Shown here piece by piece: positions 55,101-64,000 of a stretch of 64,000 nucleotides of DNA. Where the stretch lies: the NCBI RefSeq assembly GCF_954871325.1, contig NC_088776.1, forward strand, positions 20,894,052-20,958,051. The letters are read 5' to 3'. Positions within the stretch are counted from its first letter, which is position 1; each line of letters starts with the position of its first letter. Below the pieces are notes generated by a model. That model did no database searches and had not been told where the DNA came from. It was given only the letters and a program-made list of their open reading frames with translations. This DNA is from Gordionus sp. m RMFG-2023. Taxonomy: Eukaryota; Nematomorpha; Gordioida; Chordodea; Parachordodidae. A program made the position numbers and the translations under genes.

Positions 55101-58100
55101 TGGAAGCGAGGATGCCGTTTTTTAGAAGGATAATAAATACATTATGGCTCTATAATCCTTAAATTTGGTAGGGTTTGGGATTTTTGGGAAGTTGTAAAAA
55201 ATAGTCATATTCCAATCTGCTGGCATCCTCCCTGTGAGCCATATATTATTGAACAGCAAGAGCTGAGAGACCTCTGAGGGGGCTGCTTTCAGATGTTCCT
55301 CCAAGATATTATCAGGACCTGGAGATTTATTATTCCTAAGTTTATTTATGGCGTTAGCTATTTCAGCCAGATTGGCTTCCTAGAATCAAAGATGCCCATG
55401 TAATGATCTAACCACAAAGCCATCTGTTCATCAAAATTATTATTATCAAGTCTGATCGATGGGAGAGTTTTAAATACTCTAGCATTACAGAAATGTTTGA
55501 GCTTTTTGTAGGCATCGTGGCTTGATGTATCTAAATACCTGTTTCAAACGAACGATCCTAATAAATGTCTATGCCCCTCCTAAGAGAAGTAAGAGACTCT
55601 TCTTCTTAGACGACCTTGAAAACATCGTATGCTCTCTTCCTTGGAGCCGTAATTTGATAATTCTGGGGGACTTGAATATCAGGTGGGAAGGAGGAATCCT
55701 TTATAATAGATGGAGGGAATGCGGCCATTACACAACCAAACCGTGATGATAGTAGGAAGCTTTTGGAGTTGTGTAGGAGTTTAAACCTTAAAATCGAGAA
55801 CACCTTCGTCTTTCACAGTGAAAGCAATACTCTTACTTATAATTCTCATATTGATTTCTTCATTTCCAACATTCATGGTTGGTTTACTGATGTGAAAGCT
55901 ATGCGGAACATAAATATTTCCGATCATAAACTAATTAGAGCAAATATCCTCATAAGGAATTTATGGGACAACTCTCAACAGTTCCCCACTTCTAATCAGC
56001 CCAGATATCCTCCCTGGACAATAAATACAAAGTACCTACAACGACCAGAAGTAAAGCTGCTCATTGGTCAAAACTTAAGAGATAGGATGGCGTATACCAA
56101 GTTACATCGGAGTCTGATTCTACGGAGGCATGTTGGTAGTCCTTTAAGAGTATTTTATTTGTAGCCTGCAATGATCTCCCCAACATTAATATTTCTCCCC
56201 AGAGGCATGAATGGTTATCCGAAGACACTGTTCTTTTGATAGCGGAACTCAAGCCACATGAAAGACGTGATGGTGACCTCGGAACTACAATCCATAGACT
56301 CCTTAGGAGGGACAGAAGGATCTACATCACAAAAATAGCTTTCGAGATTGACAGAGATATGAGGGAAATCAGAACATTCGATGCCTACAAAAAGCTCAAA
56401 CATTTCTGTAATGCTAGAGTATTTAAGACTCTCCCATCGATCAGACTTGATAATACTAATTTGATTACTGTCCCGGATGAACAGATGGCTTTGTGGTCAG
56501 ACCAATACATGGGCATCTTTGATTCTAGGAAGCCAATTTTAATACCATCCTTTAGCCATAGCGTACCATCTGACGCTAATTTTTCCTTGGGGGAACATCT
56601 GAAAGCAGCTCCCTTCAATAAGATATGGCTCACAGGGAGGATGCCAGCAGATTGGAATATGACTATTTTTTACAACTTCCATAAAATCCCGAACCCTACC
56701 AAATTTAAGGATTATAGAGCCATTGCTCTTACATCTATTGTGATAAAATAACTTAGTAGATAAATGTGATACATAGATGTAATTAAATTTATATATGAGA
56801 TAAATATTAATAAATATAAATTGATATAATATTTTGAAAAATATATCCGGCATCTGCATTTTTTGACTTTGGACAAGGGGGGGGGGGATTTGTTTCCTTG
56901 CCCTTCCCCCGCTGCGTAACGCGCCTGCTTACACTAAATATTTTGATCAAATTTAATATATAAAATCCTATTATTTGGACCTCAAGCTCTGGATTTTTCA
57001 AAAAAATAGGACAAAAGGTATATGTAATCAAAGGTGATTCAAAGAAGTGGTGTTATTTATGGCAAAAAATATTTATAATAATTTTCCAATCTAACTATAT
57101 TTTTATACATGGATCATTAAATCATATTGACAACCTTGTTTTTTTTTTAAATATAATTTTTCTTAATAAATTTTTAGCAAAAATATTGAATTAATTATTA
57201 TATAAATCAGAGACCTGCAGAAGTATTATTTACATAGCTCCAAAATTGTTTTGGCCCAGTTCAAGTTTTTTTTAAATGTATTATATTTATTATTAATTTT
57301 TATAGCATAATAGCAATTGATAACACTGCGTGACAAGAAAAGTGGGAGAAGAAAATAAAAACAAGTTTTGGTGCAGAATTTGACGCTGAGTTCGAATCCG
57401 TTTTTTAAATTTTCCCTACACGTCAAGTTTTAAAAATATTACAGTATAAAGACAACTTTTCGAAATCTCAAAAATGGTAAAATTTAGGTCTTTATACGGA
57501 TATATTTTAAAAAGTATCGAATAAAATCCCTGAAAATTGGTGATAGTGTTAAACTTATATTTATTAATTTACTAATTTTTATAATTTTTTATCGATTGGT
57601 TTTTGAGAAAATGGTAAAGAATTTTATTTTGGGGGTCTTAAGTTTTCAATTTAAATTACTATCAAAATTATTAACTTTAGAAGATAAATTTTATATAATT
57701 TTGCTTCAAATATGCTCAAGATTATATATTAATTCTAATTATGTTTCAAAAGTACTCTATGCCATGAAAATTCAACCAAAATCTATTAATAAAAAAGTCG
57801 GTACAGATATTTTCGAACTTTTTAATTTGTACACTTTTATTGAATTTTCTCTGCATAAAGCATTTTTAAAGCAAAATTAAGGTAATATTTATCTTTTTTA
57901 GTTGTATTTAGTAATATTTTATGCATTTATGATCAATTTATACCAGAATCAGATATCTGTACCCACTTTTTTAATTTGTACTCTTTTTGAAGCAAAATTT
58001 ATTTAAAATGCAATAATTGGTAATTTTTTCATTTTTTATTAATATTTATCTTTTTTAGATTATTAAGAATATTTGTTTTTTTAATCAATTTATATCAAAA

Positions 58101-60354
58101 TATATGATTTTCCAATGGAGTACCTTGAACCCCTAGTATGGGCAATAAATAATAATGCCAAATAACGAGTAGGAAGAAAGGAGAAGAATTATTTTTTTAT
58201 TCGCGCTTAATTTTTCATAAACCTTTAATTTCTTTCATTAATTTTTTTTTAAATTGGATTTTAAATATTATTCAAATTCCCTCCTTATATAATATTCTAC
58301 AAAAAATTAATGCCGAGGTCCCCTTGTTTAAAGTGTGTCTCTAAATTTTGTTACATCTGTGCGGACTATATATTGCCCGCACAAAAATGTCCAATTTCTC
58401 CAATCATTCAAAGGATTTATGAAGTTTATTACAATATTCCACTCTGCGATTTGGATAAACCATTTGCCCCTAATTACATATGTAAAACATGTTATAATTC
58501 ATTTAATTCATGGGTAAATAAAAAACGGTCATATTTTCCTTATTCGAAACCTGCATTTTGGCACGTAGCAAGAAATCATTCATGGGATTGTTATTTTTGC
58601 TCGATTAGTACATTTGGGTTTAACAAAAAAAAATAAGAAGAAAATTCATTATCCTGAAATTTGTAGGTTGTTTATCCAGTAAAATATAATAAATAAATAT
58701 ATTAAATGTAAGCTATATTAGAAAAGATTTTATAAATAAAGGTAAATTTAAAAAATATAGGTTGTTTAAAAATTGAGTAAGGATTTTATAAAAAACAATG
58801 TATAATAATAATAAGAAGGTTTGCTGCAAAAATTAAGATATTTTTTTAGTTGTAGGGATCATTAGAACAGAAGTTATAAACCTTCAAAAAGTTCTAAAAA
58901 TGACCTTTTTGGCCACTTTAACCTAAAATAAATAAAAAACCTGACGTGCTAGAAAAAAAACTGACAGCAGATTAAGAATATGCATAAAAAACTGTCTTAA
59001 AAAATGTTTATTTTATTTTCTCCCAAAAAATCAAGTCAAAATTTGTCACAGTGTAATATATGGCCCAGCTTGGGTATTTTTTTAAAAAAAAATTTTCAGG
59101 CCCAGCTCAGGTATTTTAAAAAAATTCAGGCTGGGGTATATTTTAAAAAAAATTAAAATATGGCACAGCCTATGTACCTGACCTTATGGCCAGGCCTATA
59201 GGTCTCTGATATAAATAAAATTAATTTTTATTAACCAACACTAGTGCAAATAAATTAAATTTCGAGAAATGGCCAAATCTAATGATATCATTTACATAAT
59301 TGTAAATTTATTATAACATTTACATTACTTTGCTAATAGTCTAAAATTTTGGTTAGATACACAAAATCATATTATTTAACAATCAGGGGGTTAAAAGATT
59401 ATAATAAAATTTATTACTGGTGCTGTTGTAACATAGCCATCTTCTCCTGTGTTAATGTATGGAAATTCTCCTTGCCATATGTTAGCATGAAATATGTTAT
59501 TTTGATTAAATTCATTCCCCCAGGGATAAAGCCTAAATTTATATATATGTAATTTTTATTTACTTTCTATCCATTCCACCTCTACATGCATATTCCCATT
59601 CAGCCTCTGTGGGTAACCTTTTACCAGCCCATTTACAAAATGAATTGGCATCATTCCAAGATATATGTATAACTGGATGATTTGATCTATAATTTGATCA
59701 TAAATAAAATAGAGAATAGCTAAATTAACCTATTGTATATGTGTGATCCTAAACCTTCAGGTTGTCTCCATGTGGCATTTTCAACTGGCAACCACCATGT
59801 AGCATCAGCAACAGCTTTTTTAATATCTAATTTAATTTTTTCATCTAAATTATTTTCTAAAACAAATGAAACCCCAAATTTTTCAGCCTAAAACAAGTGT
59901 TTCATATATAATATGCAAGGTATAAACCTCTGTTATATATCCAGTAGCATTAATAAATATGGAAAAATCATAGTTGCTTACCTCATATTTATCTAAATAA
60001 AACTTTGATATAAATACTGTTCTTTCTGGGCCTTCACCATCAGCTATAAAATGTGGGGTATTTGTCCCCATAATAAATTCCCCTTCATTTATCAAAACCA
60101 TGGTATTATATAAAAAATATGTATGGCTGTTGTCATAAAAATCGTAGAGATCATGTGTAGACTTAATATATAGATAATTTTAAGATTTTATTAAAATATT
60201 TACCTTAATTGTACTATTCTGATTTGCAATTTTAGAATAAGCACATTTATTACAACCCTTAGATCCTAATTCAAGATAATTTTAATTATAGTTATTTATT
60301 ACCTTTGATAAAAAATAAATTAATAAGGTATATTATTAAAACTAAGCATTTCAT
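49020..60354 (-). CDS. SUMF1: Formylglycine-generating enzyme (sulfatase-modifying factor 1), eight exons
   Basis: This ER-lumen enzyme oxidises a cysteine in newly made sulfatases to formylglycine, which activates them. Exons on the minus strand: 60354-60303, 60265-60204, 60161-59928, 59887-59730, 59686-59564, 59532-59418, 53721-53548 and 49130-49020. All junctions are GT-AG and in phase, giving 342 residues against 374 in human. Residues 1-18 are a signal peptide ([18 protein letters not shown]), and a CNKC pair at 22-25 recalls the N-terminal cysteines of the human enzyme. Then follow [80 protein letters not shown] and [20 protein letters not shown]. Cys304 and Cys309 match active-site Cys336 and Cys341 of human FGE. 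An in-frame stop lies directly before the start ATG. The gene looks intact and functional. Confidence 0.93.
49714..51500. mobile_element. Probable non-autonomous hAT with TAACTAGTTAC subterminal repeats
   Basis: The left part reads AGTGTTGTTAAAGTAACTAG, and the right part (51330-51500) has several AACTAGTAA and TTACAAGTC-like motifs before TTTTAGAGCCCTA. Clusters of TAACTAGTTAC near both ends are typical of some hAT MITEs. The exact ends and target duplication are unresolved and there is no coding capacity. Confidence 0.4.
49926..50185. mobile_element. Small MITE-like repeat with C- and G-rich borders
   Basis: The left side has TAGGCGCTGCCGAGGATCCC and the right side, on the other strand, CATTGGCATAGCCAGA. 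The pairing of the ends is partial. A 13-C run at 50148-50160 lies beside the right border. Confidence 0.35.
52238..52565. mobile_element. GC-ended MITE (family X) in SUMF1 intron 7
   Basis: It starts CAGAAACCTAAAGGG and ends ACAGGTCTCTG, with CCCGAGCCGGAC and CCGGGCGGGAATCCGG islands inside. The flanks ATATATAT (52230-52237) and ATAAATAT (52566-52573) match at 7 of 8. Confidence 0.65.
53548..53721 (-). CDS. SUMF1: SUMF1 exon 7
   Basis: 58 codons in phase 0 at both ends, containing [20 protein letters not shown] (calcium-site region), [20 protein letters not shown] and the first active-site cysteine (Cys304). A 4417-bp intron follows. Confidence 0.95.
54420..55530 (-). mobile_element. LINE fragment: reverse transcriptase part
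   Basis: On the minus strand: linker ([20 protein letters not shown]), RT start ([27 protein letters not shown]), [20 protein letters not shown], palm motif A ([12 protein letters not shown]), KGVKQGC with [10 protein letters not shown] in a shifted frame, and palm motif C ([13 protein letters not shown], about 54630-54670). At least two in-frame stops and one frameshift break it. The layout fits an APE-type LINE of the CR1/RTE/Jockey kind. Confidence 0.75.
55535..56735 (+). mobile_element. LINE fragment: endonuclease to RT start, inverted to its neighbour
   Basis: The plus strand encodes an APE endonuclease ([32 protein letters not shown], then IDFFISN and [14 protein letters not shown]), a linker ([20 protein letters not shown]) and an RT start ([20 protein letters not shown]). 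The linker and RT start are nearly identical to the minus-strand fragment to the left, so both derive from one LINE family. They meet head to head at about 55530. There are frame breaks between the endonuclease segments. Confidence 0.75.
56736..56935. mobile_element. Isolated 5' end of the copy A-D hAT family
   Basis: TGATAAAATAACTTAGTAGA matches the region next to 1960 (reverse), and ATATCCGGCATCTGCATTTT, a G tract and CCGCTGCG match 1242-1290 and 18618-18680. It ends in CTGCGTAACGCGCCTG. The rest of the transposon is absent, so it is a terminal fragment. Confidence 0.65.
57208..57440. mobile_element. Single family X end
   Basis: CAGAGACCTGCAG at 57208 is a perfect family X terminus. No matching right terminus or GC-rich islands could be placed nearby, so this is a solo end or a decayed element. 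Confidence 0.35.
57540..58100. repeat. Imperfect direct repeats
   Basis: TTTTTAATTTGTAC, AAGCAAAATT and AATATTTATCTTTTTTAG occur two to three times in the same order. The 57596-57880 frame runs through these repeats and is not considered a gene. Confidence 0.45.
58310..58680 (+). pseudogene. Cysteine-rich (CYIC-type) zinc-binding-like ORF, frame broken near its end
   Basis: From ATG 58310: [20 protein letters not shown], then [36 protein letters not shown] and FGFN. The spacing of four CxxC pairs with the W-R-NH-DCYFC tail matches, from memory, a multicopy animal protein family of unknown function, in which FN is followed by a basic run and a YP motif. Here a run of nine A shifts the frame by one base, after which [15 protein letters not shown] continues in another frame. 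It sits in a SUMF1 intron on the opposite strand and is probably a dispersed, possibly transposon-linked, copy. Confidence 0.5.
59046..59208. mobile_element. Family X relic in SUMF1 intron 6
   Basis: GGCCCAGCTTGGGTA and AGGCCCAGCTCAGGTA islands alternate with A and T runs and end in ATAGGTCTCTG. The left terminus is not recognisable. Confidence 0.5.
59418..59532 (-). CDS. SUMF1: SUMF1 exon 6
   Basis: It reads [12 protein letters not shown], then [20 protein letters not shown] and TTAP, ending at donor GTAATA. A 5696-bp intron full of transposons follows. Confidence 0.95.
59564..59686 (-). CDS. SUMF1: SUMF1 exon 5
   Basis: It reads [20 protein letters not shown], then [20 protein letters not shown], the most conserved block of the FGE-sulfatase family. 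The following intron is only 31 bp, the shortest in the gene. Confidence 0.95.
59730..59887 (-). CDS. SUMF1: SUMF1 exon 4
   Basis: It reads [13 protein letters not shown], then [19 protein letters not shown], the conserved WWLPV block. The following intron is 43 bp. Confidence 0.95.
59928..60161 (-). CDS. SUMF1: SUMF1 exon 3
   Basis: 78 codons in phase 0, from the catalytic-core start ([14 protein letters not shown]) through [13 protein letters not shown] to NATGYITE. The following intron is 40 bp. Confidence 0.95.
60204..60265 (-). CDS. SUMF1: SUMF1 exon 2
   Basis: It reads [20 protein letters not shown] and ends at donor GTAAAT; the following intron is 42 bp. It carries the N-terminal cysteine pair and a potential N-glycosylation site, NST. 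Confidence 0.85.
60303..60354 (-). CDS. SUMF1: SUMF1 exon 1 (start codon and signal peptide)
   Basis: It encodes 17 codons plus one base and ends at donor GTAATA. The hydrophobic run [13 protein letters not shown] is a typical signal core. The next intron is 37 bp. Confidence 0.85.
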
Positions 60355-60446
60355 TCATATATTTCCGGGTATTAATTTTTTAGAATTTTTAATTTAATAT
60401 TAATATTTTTTGAAGTGTAGGATATTACTGGTTTTACTCAATGGCA

Positions 60447-60733
60447 TAATACCTAAACTGACGATGCAATCGCGTCGTTGAATGCAAATCAGCTGGACCC
60501 GCCATTGGTAACCCATATAGTAATTATTCTCATGTTAAAAACTACTATTAAATTGATAACTTGCTTCCTTATTATCACTATGATCAAGCAATTTTTTAAT
60601 AAAATTTGCATCAGACTTAGGAATAAATTGATCTCTCGGTTAAAATTGATATGGGTAACCAAAATAGCGTCCCCAGCTGTTTATATTGATGTACACTTTT
60701 TTTAAATGAATGCATCGTCAGTCTAGGTATTAT
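60447..60733. mobile_element. MITE of Tc1/mariner type just upstream of SUMF1
   Basis: The ends ATACCTAAACTGACGATGCA and, on the other strand, ATACCTAGACTGACGATGCA are almost perfect inverted repeats, each flanked by TA. The interior of about 250 bp has no credible gene. It lies about 90 bp upstream of the SUMF1 start codon and could overlap its promoter. Confidence 0.7.
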
Positions 60734-61985
60734 TATATGTCATTGGTTTTACTATAATTAATGGCGATTGTTCAATCAATGCGTATGACATTCGAAGCGA
60801 CAATTAATCAGATATGGCAATCATATTCCTAAATATATTAAATGTAAAAAATCACATAAATATAAAAATAGGCAGTTGGAGAATACCGTGAATACATGTT
60901 AAGATTCAAGATCATTTTGTGTTTGTATCTTTCTGATATATTATATAAGATAATATTTTCAAAAGAATCTTGTATCATTTGATTTCCCTTTTTTTTATTT
61001 ATAACAATATTTTTTTCGTAGGTTCTTGCATTTTTTTCCTTGTTTTTCTTTCTTTTCCTATCTTATACGATTCATGCATTAACACATAATATTTTTAAAA
61101 ATCTTTTAAGCCTTGATTGGGTTATAGCGATAGAAAATTTAATAGTTATTGAATCTTCAAGTACGGATTATAAGTTGTATTGGTATTTGTTAATATTATA
61201 TGTAAATTAATTTTTCAAACTAATGTTTGTTATATTATTTATTATCATTATACTATACATAAATTTAAAAAAACTTTTACTTTTCTAATATAATGTTAAC
61301 TGATTTTTTTAAATTATTTCTTTGACATATATATATATATCTATTAATTTAACATCTAACTTTCATTTTTATACGATTAAACATAACACCAGAAACTTTC
61401 TTTTATCGTCTATTGATTTATTATTCATTATTATGTAAATAGTTATTTATGGTATATATATAGAAAAGACATCCTGATTTATAGGGAATATGATTATTTT
61501 CATATTTTAATGTCTTATTTGGTTTAAATAATGGAAAATTAATATCTTTTAAAAGGAAAAAAACTGATAATGAAGATTTTTTTTATGAAATTTCTTCCAC
61601 AGTCATTATAATCATTTAAAATATTTTTCCTAATCTAAAAGTGGGGGAAAATGTTTAAGTCGAACAAAAATTTATTTAATTTTCTTATTACTTGAAACCT
61701 CGATACTTCGAGTGGTGAATTTAAAAAAACAAATTACAGATTTAGATTTATTTAAGGCAGAGTGTCTTTCAGGGTCAAAAATGTTATGATTTAAAAAATG
61801 CGGACCGATCTTAAATATTAAAAGAAATGGAAAATCCGGGTAGGGTCATTACAATTAAATGTTAACTAATGATAATATTTTGCTTAATATCACATAAACT
61901 AGACATCATAGAAGGTAAATTAAGGTTAGTAGTATTAAGCATTAATTTATTTTATAATAATTTTTTGGCTTCTAAAATTGTTTCA
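60734..61985. other. No gene seen upstream of SUMF1
   Basis: AT-rich sequence. The first 150 bp next to the MITE repeat the TCATTGGTTTTACT motif seen just before it (60430), which may be a local duplication. Nothing else is recognised. Confidence 0.45.
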
Positions 61986-62440
61986 TTGATAAGACCATAA
62001 CGTTACACATTATATCATTTAGGGTTAGTTTAACATTAACTATTATTTGTTGTTTATAATGTTGGTTAATATTATTTGGAAAATCTTTTTCAGGAATATA
62101 ATTTCCAAGAATTTTTTTTATTTTTCTCAAAATTTTTAAATATTTTATTTGGGGAATTTTGTTGCGTGGATACATTTATATGGAGATAAAAAAAAATATT
62201 TTTAGGATTTATAAAAAGTGGGAACTTTTTCCAGGGAATTTTTCCGGGGAATTATTTTCCTTAGATTTTTTGTCCCGATGAATTATATTTCAACGAATTT
62301 CTTTCCGGAGAAAATTTTTCTTGATATTCTTTTTGGGAATAATTTTTTTTTTCTTAGGGTATTTTTTCCCGGGGAATTAATTTGTGAGAATTTTTTCCCG
62401 GGATTTTTTTGACGGGAAATTATTTTCCTAGATTCTTACT
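61986..62440. repeat. Minisatellite-bearing repeat related to 24.1-24.6 kb
   Basis: It starts TGATAAGACCATAACGTTAC, like 24077-24110, and continues into degenerate CCGGGGAATTATTTTCC units ending CCTAGATTC at 62432. The same order of parts shows a dispersed family rather than chance similarity. The reading frame through it is a by-product. Confidence 0.65.
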
Positions 62441-64000
62441 AATTTATCTAGTTCATACCTATTCGTCCTTTTCATCAAATCTACTCTCTTGATTTGGTAC
62501 ACATTGAACGAATTATGGAGATTGATAAGCGCATCACGGAGAAAATAGATTAACTCTGCGAAGGGTAATACCTTTGGCAAAGGCATGCCGTAAATGATTC
62601 GATCAAATTAGTTTACTTAAATTATATAAAACAATAAATTTTAAATGATATTAAATAAAATAAAATGAATATATTCAAGATCAAAAAAATTAATTTCGCA
62701 TACTAGTGAACTGGTAAAATTGAAAATTTTACTGTAAGTTAATTTGCGCCATGTTAAATATAATTTTAATTTTCACCTTATTTTATTATCATAAAAAATA
62801 CCCTTTTTTCTAAAATTTTTTGAAATATGGTCTAAAAAAATTATTAACTTTTAGATATTTTTCTCTCAAATTATTTTTTATAATTAATGATATATTGTAT
62901 GAATATTTAAGGAGGATGGGGGTGAGAGTGTAAGGAGAAAATTATTATTAACGGTTAAATTGCGAAGTTTTGGATATCATTGCAATCTAAATAAAATAAT
63001 TAATATGAAATTTAAAACAATAACATAATTTATGGTTTCCTTTATTCATAACTATTAATTATACAATAATAAATTATACAGTAAAAACAACATAAAATTA
63101 AAGTTAAAGATAAAAATTAAAAAACAACAACTAAAAATAAAGAAATATCCAAAAAAAGTAATAAAACTAAAAAGTGAAATTATATCCATAAAATCCCAAA
63201 TATATATCTTTCCTTCATTTACATAGTCTATAATAATTTCGTAATAATTTTTCTATTTGCATAAGACATTTTTCGTTTATATCTAAATATTACAACAATT
63301 TGAATAAGACATTTTTCGTTTTCATCACAACATTAACCTAAAATGATATATAAGCGAACAGGCAAATAAAGGGAGGGCTCCCTTACATTCCCTTCGCTAT
63401 GCCAATGGTCTGGTCTAGTCTCATAATTACAAATGTCGAAATGTGTCTAATTCTTATCTTCGGTTTCTATCATATCATTAATATGAATTTATTAGATTTA
63501 AAAATTTTATGCTTAACTATAGTTGCCCTCTATTATTCTCTATGTGGTTGGTACATCACGCTTCCTCCCAAAAACATTCTAGACTTTTGAAAAAACCTTC
63601 AACGATCTAAATTTTAATTCTATATGGAAAAGGTTTTCTTAGGTTGTTCAAAATTTATTTAAAATTTTATTATGTTATTTTTTGAAAATAATGGGAGGAG
63701 AGCCTTAAGGAGTTAAAAAGCTATTCGTGCCACCCCAATAAAAGTTTTATTATTCGAGTCTAGTTGAGGTATATTTTCACGATTTAATTATAAATGAGTC
63801 AGGTCTTTTGGCACGACTTGACTTTTTAAAAAAACTAATCTAAACTTTATTTAATGACCATAAAATAATTAAAATATTAGTATAAAACCAAAAACTTTTG
63901 GCAACCCGATGAAAAATTAATTTGACGGCTCTTCCTAACCCACTCTCTCGTTTGCATGGGCCTGAATGGTATATATATATTGTCAATTTTTTTTAAGTCG
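62441..64000. other. AT-rich end of the window, no gene
   Basis: No gene is supported. A TGGCATAGCGAAGGGAATG-like border (63390-63410, reverse) resembles TGGCATAGCCAG at 50180 and may be a MITE end. GC-rich relics occur near 63900. Confidence 0.45.

Larger units (their letters stand above)
53722..59417. other. SUMF1 intron 6, transposon-rich
   Basis: It holds the LINE pair (54420-56735), a hAT 5' end (56736-56935), a family X end (57208), imperfect repeats at 57540-58100, a cysteine-rich ORF (58310-58680) and a family X relic (59046-59208). In 53722-54420 nothing is recognised. Confidence 0.6.

Noticed and set aside
56385-56859. Minus-strand frames over the right LINE fragment
   Set aside because: They oppose the plus-strand linker and RT start, which carry the recognisable motifs.
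57596-57880. 94-codon plus-strand frame
   Set aside because: It runs through AT-rich imperfect repeats with no domain or homologous block.
1-64000. CRISPR array, rRNA genes or bacterial contamination
   Set aside because: No regular spacer-repeat pattern, no rRNA-like block, and spliced animal genes span much of the window.

Overview
The window is strongly AT-rich animal nuclear DNA with few genes and many transposons. The best evidence for an animal is an intact, spliced gene for formylglycine-generating enzyme (SUMF1) with a secretory signal and the metazoan domain layout. A second spliced gene carries PDZ and C2 domains and resembles the presynaptic RIM family. Several introns in both genes are only 31-46 bp, while others are 2.5-10.6 kb and packed with transposons. 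Very short introns recall compact parasitic invertebrates such as dicyemids, but the species cannot be fixed from this sequence.

Layout. 1-11.1 kb: three copies of one hAT family (termini related to CAGGCGCGTACGCAG) and their flanks; one carries a retroelement fossil. 14.9-15.3 kb: an unassigned coding exon on the plus strand. 16.16-21.26 kb: a fold-back hAT element with perfect 8-bp target-site duplications, itself hit by a fourth copy of the first hAT family. 22-26 kb: arrays of an unusual GGGGAATTATTTTCC-like minisatellite, partly as inverted arms, and a small MITE. 27.7-28.1 kb: a MITE with a perfect 8-bp target duplication. 29.4-48.3 kb: the PDZ/C2 gene, plus strand. Its largest intron holds a 9-kb nest: a GC-ended hAT-like element, invaded by a second hAT, invaded twice by a third hAT in opposite orientations.

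The most striking observation is in that nest. The two inner hAT copies form a near-perfect palindrome centred at about 41165, and their target-site duplications are exchanged. The outer flank of the left copy (ATCAGAAT) matches the inner flank of the right copy, and the other two flanks also match each other. This is what recombination between two inverted copies would leave, flipping the 1.36 kb between them. The host hAT reading frame is continuous across the site once the flip is undone, which supports this independently.

49.0-60.4 kb: SUMF1 on the minus strand, tail to tail with the PDZ/C2 gene and 687 bp from it. It has eight exons joined in phase, predicts 342 residues, and keeps the paired active-site cysteines. 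Its two long introns hold a head-to-head LINE pair, hAT ends, MITEs and a cysteine-rich ORF. 60.4-64 kb: a MITE just upstream of SUMF1, another minisatellite element, and otherwise no recognisable gene.

The two host genes have no obvious shared pathway: one is an ER enzyme that activates sulfatases, the other a probable membrane-trafficking scaffold. No CRISPR array, bacterial operon, rRNA gene or convincing intact tRNA gene was seen.
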